NCBI GenBank assembly: GCA_947628465.1
Contig: CANQZZ010000070.1
Span: 1-7,287, forward strand
Direction of reading: 5' to 3'
DNA from: an uncultured Clostridia bacterium
GTDB taxonomy: Bacteria > Bacillota_A > Clostridia > TANB77 > CAG-508
Length of the DNA stretch: 7,287 nt
The notes under the pieces are model-generated. The model did no database searches. It was given only the letters and a program-made list of their open reading frames with translations, and was not told where the DNA came from. The position numbers and the translations under genes are program-made. Positions 1 to 6,190 of this stretch are shown piece after piece (position 1 is the stretch's first letter; each line of letters starts with the position of its first letter).

Positions 1-836
1 CTGATGGAAGAAAAATAAAAACACTTGGACCTATATTTAGAGTAATACCTCATGTAATGAAAGAAAGAGTAGATGCACATGTTTACTACACACAAGAATT
101 ACCTCTTAAATCGCTAGATGCATATATAGACAAAAAAGAGCAAGAAGGAATTAGATTGTCATATATGAATATAATATTTGCAGCATTAGTTAGATTGCTT
201 GCAGAAAAGCCTTGTTTAAATAGATTTATAATGGATGGCAGAACCTATTCAAGAAAAGGCATACAAATATCTCTTGCAATTAAGAAAGAAATGTCAGAAG
301 AATCAGAGGAAACTACAATAAAAACACATTTTACTGGGTCTGAAAATATATTTGAAGTAAAAGAAAAATTGGATAATATAATTACTACAAATAAAGATTT
401 AGAAGCTGAAAATAGTACAGATAAAGTGGCAAAACTTTTATCTCTTGTACCTGATTGGTTATTTAAATTTATAGTAAATCTTTTAATGTATTTAGATAAG
501 CACGGAATGATGCCAAAATTTATAATTGAAGCAAGTCCATTTCATACAAGTGCATTTTTAACAAATGTTGGTTCTCTTGGAATCTCTGGAATTTACCACC
601 ATTTATATAATTTTGGAACAACAGGTGTATTTTTATCAATGGGTAAAAAGCAAAAGAGTTATATTTATGAAGATGATAACATTCATGAAGAAAAAGCAAT
701 TTCACTTAAGTGGGTTGCAGACGAAAGAATATGTGATGGATTCTATTATGCAAATGCATTAAAAGCATTTTATAGATATATGAAAAAACCTGAATTGTTA
801 GAAGAAAATATAACACCTAAAGAAGATATAAAATAG
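1..836 (+). CDS. 2-oxo acid dehydrogenase E2-like (CAT-fold) acyltransferase family protein, 5' end missing
   Basis: The frame is open from base 3 through the first in-window ATG (57), so the gene starts outside the window; 277 residues are visible. The residues before that ATG (DGRKIKTLGPIFRVIPHV) fit the family, so base 57 is not the start. The protein resembles the catalytic domain of E2 acyltransferases and chloramphenicol acetyltransferase. Counting from the Met at 57, there is a TNVGSLG strand at 169-175, like the E2 'SNxGxxG' motif, and a C-terminal DERICDG at 222-228, aligned with E2 'DHRxxDG' and CAT 'HHAVCDG'. The general-base His of both families is Glu223 here, while the Asp-Gly is kept. 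No lipoyl or E1/E3-binding domain is visible, and no dehydrogenase genes lie nearby. It is therefore probably a stand-alone member rather than part of a pyruvate dehydrogenase complex. Substrate is unknown. It ends at TAG 834-836, just before a palindromic repeat, and converges with the metal ATPase gene. Confidence 0.85.
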   Translation, partial: DGRKIKTLGPIFRVIPHVMKERVDAHVYYTQELPLKSLDAYIDKKEQEGIRLSYMNIIFAALVRLLAEKPCLNRFIMDGRTYSRKGIQISLAIKKEMSEESEETTIKTHFTGSENIFEVKEKLDNIITTNKDLEAENSTDKVAKLLSLVPDWLFKFIVNLLMYLDKHGMMPKFIIEASPFHTSAFLTNVGSLGISGIYHHLYNFGTTGVFLSMGKKQKSYIYEDDNIHEEKAISLKWVADERICDGFYYANALKAFYRYMKKPELLEENITPKEDIK

Positions 837-839
837 AGA

Positions 840-904
840 TGTCCCAAAAGGGACGTTTCTTTTTGGGACAAAATGTCCCAGAAAGAAACGTCCCCTTTGG
901 GACA
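840..904. repeat. Paired inverted REP-like palindrome (BIME-like), likely transcription stop
   Basis: Two 31-nt arms (840-870 and 874-904) are inverted copies of each other around an AAA centre, matching at 29 of 31 positions. In plus-strand RNA the differences are one A·C mismatch and one U·G wobble. Each arm is itself bounded by TGTCCC and GGGACA, and an inner GGGACG lies next to a T/C-rich stretch, so each arm resembles a single REP unit. The GTCCC/GGGAC core stands out from the AT-rich surroundings. The element fills almost the whole 70-bp gap between two convergent stop codons, so it could end transcription from both sides, although no U-tract follows. REP pairs of this style are usually dispersed by RAYT (Y1 transposase-like) proteins; none is in this window, so that origin is inferred. 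Confidence 0.8.
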
Positions 905-906
905 AT

Positions 907-2778
907 TTACTTCCTAAATATTCTTACGGCATTTAGTACTGTTAAAAATGTTACACCTACATCTGCAAAAACTGCTTCCCACATTGTTGATATTCCTATT
1001 GCTCCTAAAACAAGTACTAATACTTTTATTCCTATTGCAAAATATATGTTTTCCATAACAATTCTTTTTGTTCTTTTTGCTGTTTTTATTAGTTTATTTA
1101 TACTTGATAATTTTCCATCCATTATAACCATATCTGATGTTTCTATTGCTAAGTCTGAGCCTGTATTTCCTATTGATATTCCTATATCTGCTAAAGCTAA
1201 AATTGGAGAATCGTTTATTCCATCACCAACTGCAATTGTTACTCCATTTTTTTCTTTTATTTCTTCCATTTTTTCTTGCTTCTCATTTGGCAATAAATTT
1301 GAATAAACATTTTTAATTCCAACGTCTTTTGCTACATTTTCGGCTGTTTCTTTATTATCTCCTGTTAGTATATATACATTTTTTATTCCATTTTTACTAA
1401 ATTCTTCTATTGCTTCTTTACTATCTTCTTTTATTACATCTGATATAATTATTGCACCTAAATATTTTTTATTTTTTGCTACGTATACTATTGCCCCTAC
1501 TTCACTACATGGATAATATTTTACATTTTCACTTTCCAATAATTTAGAATTTCCTGCTAAAATTTCGTCTTCTTTATATTTTACTTTAACTCCCATGCCT
1601 GCAATCTCACTATATTCAGAAATTTCTTTTGTATCAATTTCTTTATTTACTTTGCCTACTATACTTTTTGCTATTGGATGATTTGACATGCTTTCTGCAA
1701 TTCCTGCGGTTTCTAATAATTCGTTTTCCTCAATTTCGTCTGCTAATATTACTTTTGTTACTTCAAAACTTCCTTTTGTAATTGTACCTGTTTTATCAAG
1801 TACAATTGTATTTGCTTTTGTGATGGTGTCTAAATAAGTAGAGCCTTTTACTAAAACGCCTTCTTTTCCTGCATTTCCAATTCCTGCAAAATATCCAAGT
1901 GGTATTGATAAAACAAGTGCACAAGGACAAGACGTTACTAAGAATACTAAAGCCCTTCTTACCCACTCATTTAAATTTTCAAATCCTACAAATATAGGTG
2001 GTACAAATGCTAAAATAACTGCAAGTAATACTACTATCGGTGTATAAATTTTTGCAAATTTTGTTATAAACAATTCTGTTTTAGACTTATTTTTATTTGA
2101 GTTTTTTACAAGTTCTATAATTTTACTTATCGCTGTATCTTTAAATTCTTTTGTAACTTTTATTTCTATTACATTATTTTCGTTTATTGAACCTGCTAAA
2201 ATTTCGTCACCTAGACCTACTTTTCTTGGAACAGATTCTCCAGTTAAAGCAGATGTATTAATAAAACTCTCTCCATTTATTATAACTCCATCTACTGGAA
2301 CTTTTTCTCCTGGCTTTACTACGATTATATCTCCTATTTTTAATTCTTCAGGACTTATTTCTTTTATTTCATTTTCTATTTTTAAATTTGCAATTTTAGG
2401 TTTTATATTCATTAGTGAAATGATTGATTTTTTTGATTTACTTTCTGCAATGTCTTGAAATAATTCGCCTACGTTATAGAAAAGCATAACTGCAACTGCT
2501 TCTACTGGCTCATTTATTGCAAATGCTCCAATTGTTGCAATCGACATTAAAAAGTTTTCATCAAAGATTTCTCCTTTTAATATATTTTTGATGGATTTTA
2601 GTAACACTCCATATCCAGATAATAAGTATGCAACAATATATAGCCAAATTGCTAAGTTTTCTGGCACAATTTTTACAATTGCAATTACAAATAGAATTAA
2701 TGCTATAACTAATTTTGCAATTTCTAATTTTATATTTTCTTCTTTTTCTTCTTCATGACAATTCTTACAACTTTCCAT
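907..2778 (-). CDS. cadA: Zn2+/Cd2+/Pb2+-exporting P1B-type ATPase
   Basis: A 623-residue membrane pump that uses ATP to export soft divalent metals. Visible motifs are the actuator TGES (179-182), the transmembrane metal motif SCPC (283-286), phosphorylation motif DKTGT (Asp328), the P1B-specific His-Pro (367-368), TGDN (472-475) and GDGINDSP (518-525). Lys585 and Asp606 in the last two membrane helices match the pair typical of the Zn/Cd/Pb (P1B-2) group and argue against copper. It is shorter than the roughly 700-residue CadA proteins because it lacks a folded N-terminal HMA domain. Instead it begins with a short CxxCH (Cys4, Cys7, His8) followed by a Glu/Lys-rich stretch, perhaps a minimal metal-binding tail. 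The start is supported by AGGAGGAG at about 2784-2791. It lies 167 nt downstream of a CadC-like sensor gene on the same strand, most likely in one operon, with a long palindrome between them. Confidence 0.95.
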   Translation of the reverse strand: [623 protein letters not shown]

Positions 2779-2820
2779 GCTTTCTCCTCCTTTTTATTAT
2801 ATGTTATTGCTCTGCTTTAT

Positions 2821-2941
2821 AAACGAATCAAAAGTGGTATATTGCTAGGAAAACAAGTAAAAATTATTGAAACTATACATTTGTATGTTGAAATAATTTT
2901 TACGCAGTTTGACACCGCAAGATGCCGCTTTTCATTCGTTT
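2821..2941. repeat. 121-bp imperfect palindrome, MITE-like or structured intergenic element
   Basis: The outer 25 nt at the left (from 2821, AAACGAAT...) and right (to 2941, ...ATTCGTTT) are inverted copies matching at 21 positions. A second, perfect 12-bp inverted pair lies inside (2857-2868 with 2892-2903), and an ATACA/TGTAT hairpin closes the centre (2875-2886). The arms between these blocks are less alike and differ in length (11 versus 13 nt). Two arm differences are U·G wobbles when read as plus-strand RNA but C·A mismatches on the minus strand. The element starts 4 nt after the sensor stop codon and ends 42 nt before the ATPase start, so read-through from the sensor promoter would pass through a long hairpin. 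This could reduce expression of the ATPase or process the message. A small non-autonomous mobile element is the simplest explanation; no clear target duplication was seen. Confidence 0.7.
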
Positions 2942-2945
2942 TTTC

Positions 2946-3296
2946 TTACATTTCTTGTATGTGCTCTAGTGCCATGTTAAATATAATTTCAACATGCTTA
3001 TCTGAAAGTGAATAATATACAACTTTTCCTTCTTTTCTATATTTAACAAGTTTTGCTTGTTTTAACACTCTTAATTGATGTGATACTGCTGATTGTGTTG
3101 CGTTAATTAATTCTGCTATATCACATACACACATTTCAGCTTCAAATAAACAACATATTATTTTCATTCTTGTAGAATCTCCAAATACTTTAAATAATTC
3201 TGCTATATCAAAAAGTGTTTCTTCTTCTGGCATTTTAGCTCTTGTTTTTTTTATTATATCTGGGTGTTTTACTGTGCATTTTAAATCTTCTTCCAT
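2946..3296 (-). CDS. cadC: ArsR/SmtB-family metal-sensing repressor, CadC-like
   Basis: A 116-residue winged-helix repressor that should leave DNA when it binds Zn/Cd/Pb. With this start, the metal residues fall where CadC has them: Cys7 in the N-terminal arm, and Cys56 and Cys58 in the CVC of the alpha-3 region, with His11 in place of CadC's Cys11. A second set, Asp99, His101, His112 and Glu115 near the C-terminus, matches the alpha-5 zinc site of SmtB (DxH...HxxE). The recognition helix region is around TQSAVSHQLRVLKQAKLV. An ATG 21 nt further upstream (3317) is in frame, but nothing like a ribosome binding site precedes it. AGGAAAGGTG (3303-3312) sits 6 nt before the ATG at 3296, so 3296 is the better start. 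It is the first gene of the operon with the P1B ATPase and probably represses both through the operator at 3345-3368. Confidence 0.92.
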   Translation of the reverse strand: MEEDLKCTVKHPDIIKKTRAKMPEEETLFDIAELFKVFGDSTRMKIICCLFEAEMCVCDIAELINATQSAVSHQLRVLKQAKLVKYRKEGKVVYYSLSDKHVEIIFNMALEHIQEM

Positions 3297-3344
3297 AGTT
3301 TTCACCTTTCCTAACATTTTTTAATTTATATATTCATTTTATTT

Positions 3345-3368
3345 ATATATGAATAGTTGTTCATATAT
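3345..3368. promoter_or_regulatory. ArsR/SmtB-type operator
   Basis: A 24-bp inverted repeat with 9-bp outer arms (ATATATGAA / TTCATATAT) identical in inverted sense. Its core, TGAATAGTTGTTCA, fits the TGAAYA-nn-TRTTCA pattern known for SmtB/CadC/ZiaR-type operators. It begins 2 bp beyond the -10 box of the sensor promoter and covers the expected transcription start (about 3364), a position that would block initiation. Extra TATTCAT/ATGAATA half-sites at 3331-3337 and 3366-3372 may allow a second dimer to bind. That this gene's own product binds here is inferred. Confidence 0.8.
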
Positions 3369-3370
3369 TC

Positions 3371-3399
3371 ATTATATGCTGTTATATAAATTTTGTCAA
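3371..3399 (-). promoter_or_regulatory. Sigma-A promoter of the sensor/metal ATPase operon
   Basis: Read on the minus strand, this is a perfect consensus: TTGACA (3394-3399), 17 nt, then TATAAT (3371-3376). The start point should be near 3364, giving a leader of about 68 nt before the ATG at 3296. Such a strong promoter overlapped by an operator is the usual arrangement for a metal-derepressed efflux operon. Confidence 0.88.
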
Positions 3400-3436
3400 T
3401 GGATTTTTAAATATATGTTTATTTTTTTAAATTTAG

Positions 3437-3445
3437 TGGTATAAT
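3437..3445 (+). promoter_or_regulatory. Extended -10 promoter of the MgtA-like ATPase gene
   Basis: TGGTATAAT gives a full TATAAT at 3440-3445 with the upstream TG of an extended -10. No good -35 box lies 16-18 nt upstream. The predicted start is near 3452, so the leader before the ATG at 3468 is only about 16 nt, leaving no room for an M-box or other riboswitch. It faces away from the sensor promoter; the operator is about 70 bp upstream of this -10 box, so direct repression is doubtful. Confidence 0.65.
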
Positions 3446-3454
3446 TTCTATGAA

Positions 3455-3461
3455 AGAAGGA
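3455..3461 (+). promoter_or_regulatory. Ribosome binding site that decides the MgtA-like start
   Basis: AGAAGGA lies 6 nt before the ATG at 3468. The other in-frame ATG, at 3450, is at or before the predicted transcription start and has no ribosome binding site. The shorter start at 3468 is preferred. Confidence 0.7.
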
Positions 3462-3467
3462 ATACAT

Positions 3468-5492
3468 ATGCCAAATAATATTAAAAAAGAAGATTTTGAT
3501 GTTAAAAAATTTTATGGAGAAGACTGTGTTTTAGAGGCTGAGGAATTTAAGAAAAAGCATAATATATCAGAAAAAGGAATTTCTTCTTCTAAAGCATCTG
3601 AAAACATTAGAAATTTAGGACCAAATCAGATTAAAGGTTCTAAGCCAAAAAGATGGTATAACTACTTTTTTTCAAGTTTATTTAGTCCTTTTAATAGCAT
3701 ACTTCTTGGTATTAGCTTTATTTTAGTATATACAGATATTATCTTACCAGAAAAACCAAGTCCAGCAAACATACTTGTTATAGCTGTTCTAATTATTGTA
3801 AGTACACTTCTTGAATTTATAGAAGAATTTCGTTCTAATAATGCAGCACAAAAACTGAAAGAGTTGGTTGAGACGACCGCTACCGTTGTTAGAGATGGAA
3901 AAAAGAAAAAAATTCCATTAAAAGAAGTAACTTTAGGCGATACTGTAATTCTTTCTGCAGGCGATATGATTCCAGCAGATATTCGTATTATAGAGTCAAA
4001 AGATTTATATGTTGGACAATCTTCAATTACTGGTGAATCTGATGCAGTAAGAAAGCTTACAAATACTGAAATTAAATCACTTGACGATATTGAAAGCATA
4101 ACAGATTTAGATACTATTTGTTTTATGGGTACAAATGTTATAAGTGGCTCTGCAAAAGCTATTGTTATTAAAACAGGAGACAATACTTATTTTGGAAGGG
4201 TTGCACATACTTTAACTCAAGGAAAACCTAAAACAAGTTTTCAAAAAGGAATTGAAAGTATTAGTAGATTGTTAATACGTTTTATGATTATATTAATTCC
4301 TACAATTTTCATTTTAAATGCATGGAAACATGATACAATACTTGCATTTACATTTGCAGTAGCAATTGCAATTACTATTACACCACTTTTGCTTCCTGTT
4401 ATATTATCATCTTGCCTATCGAAAGGTGCTGTAAGAATGTCTAAGAAAAAGACAATAGTAAAAAAATTGGATTCTATTCAAAACTTTGGTGCGATGAATA
4501 TTTTATGTACAGATAAAACTGGTACACTTACAGAAGATAAAATAGTATTAGAAAAATATTTAGATGTGTATGGAAATGAAGATATAAGAGTTTTAAAACA
4601 TACTTTCTTAAATTCATATTTTCAAACTGGTTTAAGAGGAAGTATTGATGAGGCTGTTATAAATAGGGCTCTAAAAAACAATTTAGGTCCTTTAATAGAT
4701 GAATTCAAAAAAGTCGATGAAATACCTTTTGATTTTTCAAGAAGAAGATTATCTGTTGTTGTTGAAAATAACGGAGAAAAACTTTTAATTACTAAAGGCG
4801 CTGTTGAAGAAATTTTAAGTATTTGTAACACTATTGATTACAAACACGAACTTATTCCTATTACAAAAGAAATAAGAGAAAACATTAGAGATATTGCAAA
4901 TAAATTAAATGAAGATGGATTAAGAGTTGTTGCTGTATGTCAAAAGAAAAATATTAATAATATAACTTCTTTTAGTGTAAAAGATGAATCTCAAATGTCA
5001 TTAGTAGGATTTGTAGGATTCTTAGATCCTCCAAAGGAAAGTGCTAAACTTGCAATTGAAAAATTAAACAATAGCGGTATTAGAGTTATTGTTTTAACAG
5101 GCGATAATGCAGCTGTTACAAAAAGCATTTGTAAAAAAGTAAATATTAATACTGATAAAATTATAACAGGCTCACAAATTGATAAACTTGCAGACTCTGG
5201 CGTTCTTCGTATATTAAGGAAATCTAATGTATTTGTTAAATTATCACCTATTCAAAAAGCAAGAATTGTAAGATTACTTAAGGAATCAGGAAATATTGTT
5301 GGTTATATGGGTGACGGTATAAATGATTCACCTTCACTTACAAATTCAGATGTTGGTGTATCAGTTGATACTGCTGTTGATATTGCAAAGGAAACAGCAG
5401 ATATAATTCTTTTAGAAAAGGATTTAAATGTTTTATTAGATGGTGTAACTGAGCGGAAGACGTACATTTGGAAATCTTATGAAATATATTAA
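3468..5492 (+). CDS. mgtA: MgtA-like (P3-type, magnesium-translocating family) P-type ATPase, N-terminal part before a frameshift
   Basis: This frame encodes 674 residues: membrane segments M1-M4 and all cytoplasmic domains. Counting from the Met at 3468, it shows TGES (188-191), DKTGT (Asp349), TGDN (544-547) and GDGINDSP (615-622). The stretch around '[25 protein letters not shown]' is strikingly MgtA/MgtB-like (their version reads [25 protein letters not shown]), which places it in the Mg2+ import family rather than with Ca2+ or heavy-metal pumps. The M4 motif, however, reads ITPLLLPV (303-310) where MgtA has LTPEMLPM, so the M4 Glu is absent and the transported ion is less certain. After GVTE (to residue 662) the frame leaves the family sequence, adds 12 unrelated residues and stops at 5492. 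The missing membrane half follows in another frame from about 5455. Joined, the two parts would give 871 residues, close to the usual 880-900. Taken alone, this product would lack M5-M10 and should not transport. Confidence 0.85.
   Translation: [674 protein letters not shown]
5449..5478 (+). other. Net +1 frameshift within the MgtA-like gene
   Basis: Dropping one base, most simply C5454, turns the reading after GVTE into GRRTFGNLMKYIKM, which matches MgtA (GRETFGNIIKYL) and joins the two frames. The downstream frame has a stop at 5446-5448 and the upstream frame stops at 5490-5492, so the shift must lie between them; homology places it at 5449-5478. There is no homopolymer run and no recognisable slippery heptamer. 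The in-frame codon at the site is CGG, unusual in this AGA-rich sequence. A mutation or an assembly/sequencing error is more likely than programmed frameshifting. Confidence 0.85.
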
Positions 5493-6084
5493 AATGGCTG
5501 TAAGCTTTAACTTTGGCGAAGTTGTTTCAGTAATTATAGCAAGCATATTGCTTCCATTCTTACCAGAAACACCTATTCAATTATTGGTAGAAAGCTTGCT
5601 TTACGACTTTGGTCAAATGACTCTCCCTTTTGATAATGTAGATGAAGAATATTTAAAAGAGCCTAAAAAATTTGATATTAATGACTTAAAACATTTCATG
5701 TTGTTTATGGGACCTTTAAGCTCAGCATTTGATATGCTTGTATTTGCTTCATTATGGTTCATATTTGGATTAAGAGAAGCTGCTGCAGTACAAACTATTT
5801 GGTTTAGCTATAGTATAGTTTCTAACTTAATAGGAATGCATATTATTAGAACTGCTAAAATGCCATTTACTCAAAGTAATGCAAGCAAAAAAGTGTACTT
5901 TTCTTCTATATTATTAAGTGTTATCGGTGTACTTGTTCCTTATACCTTCTTAGGAAGGGCAATTGGACTTGTTCCTATAACTCTAAATTATTTAAGTGTT
6001 ATATTAGGTGTTAGTATACTTTATTGTATTATTGCAATATTTGCTAAAAAAATATATATCAAAAAATATGGAAGTTGGATTTAA
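5479..6084 (+). CDS. mgtA: MgtA-like ATPase, C-terminal membrane part (M5-M10) after the frameshift
   Basis: This 201-residue frame supplies what the preceding frame lacks: about six hydrophobic segments and the MgtA C-terminus, including NFGEVVSV, the LLYDFGQMTLPFD segment (E. coli MgtA: LMYDISQLSLPWD), a GPLSSAFD loop and the terminal YIKKYGSWI (MgtA: YIRRFGQWF). Homology already starts at about 5455, before the ATG at 5479, so that ATG is an internal Met (of the NLMKYIK segment) and not a natural start. The GGA 6 nt before it is a poor ribosome binding site. Membrane segments without the ATP-hydrolysing domains would not pump. I therefore read this as the second half of one 871-residue protein, either a pseudogene or a sequence-error split, rather than an independent gene. 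It ends at TAA 6082-6084, followed by a strong terminator. Confidence 0.85.
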   Translation: MKYIKMAVSFNFGEVVSVIIASILLPFLPETPIQLLVESLLYDFGQMTLPFDNVDEEYLKEPKKFDINDLKHFMLFMGPLSSAFDMLVFASLWFIFGLREAAAVQTIWFSYSIVSNLIGMHIIRTAKMPFTQSNASKKVYFSSILLSVIGVLVPYTFLGRAIGLVPITLNYLSVILGVSILYCIIAIFAKKIYIKKYGSWI

Positions 6085-6110
6085 CCCTAAGCATATTTAT
6101 GCGTTTTTAC

Positions 6111-6152
6111 AAAAAAGAGAATCTATTTCAGATTTAATAGATTCTCTTTTTT
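6111..6152. terminator. Bidirectional rho-independent terminator
   Basis: A perfect 16-bp stem (6111-6126 with 6137-6152) around a 10-nt loop. The arms begin with A6 and end with T6, so each strand has a GAGAATCTAT hairpin followed by a U-tract. It sits between the convergent MgtA-like and ferritin-like genes and serves both, 27 nt after one stop codon and 39 nt after the other. Confidence 0.93.
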
Positions 6153-6190
6153 ATCGTCTTATTTTATATAATACTTTTATGTATTAATAT

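Noticed and set aside
839..1306. A 155-residue plus-strand open frame beginning in the 840-904 palindrome
   Set aside because: It is antisense to the metal ATPase gene and begins in a repeat, with no ribosome binding site and no family features.
2796..2801. A TATAAT on the minus strand just before the metal ATPase
   Set aside because: No -35 box lies at 16-18 nt, and the resulting start would fall within the ribosome binding site. TTGATT upstream is 24 nt away, too far.
2755..3015. An 86-residue plus-strand open frame over the 121-bp palindrome
   Set aside because: It runs antisense through the ends of both neighbouring genes and through the palindrome. There is no ribosome binding site, and the non-coding repeat explains the stretch better.
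3297..3317. Longer start (ATG 3317) for the sensor gene
   Set aside because: No ribosome binding site precedes it, while the ATG at 3296 has one at good spacing and places Cys7 where CadC has it.
3446..3467. M-box or other riboswitch ahead of the MgtA-like gene
   Set aside because: The predicted leader is only about 16 nt, and no structured region is visible between the -10 box and the start.
5454..5460. CGGAAGA at the frameshift resembles part of a common sequencing adapter
   Set aside because: Only seven bases match and the flanks diverge while still encoding the expected protein, so contamination is not supported.
5440..5500. Programmed frameshifting or a genuinely split two-subunit P-type ATPase
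   Set aside because: There is no slippery sequence, no good ribosome binding site for the second frame, and homology begins before its ATG. A mutation or sequence error is simpler.
6091..6107. A GCATA/TATGC hairpin followed by GTTTTT right after the MgtA-like gene
   Set aside because: The stem is at most 5 bp with a 2-nt loop. The 16-bp terminator just downstream is far stronger.
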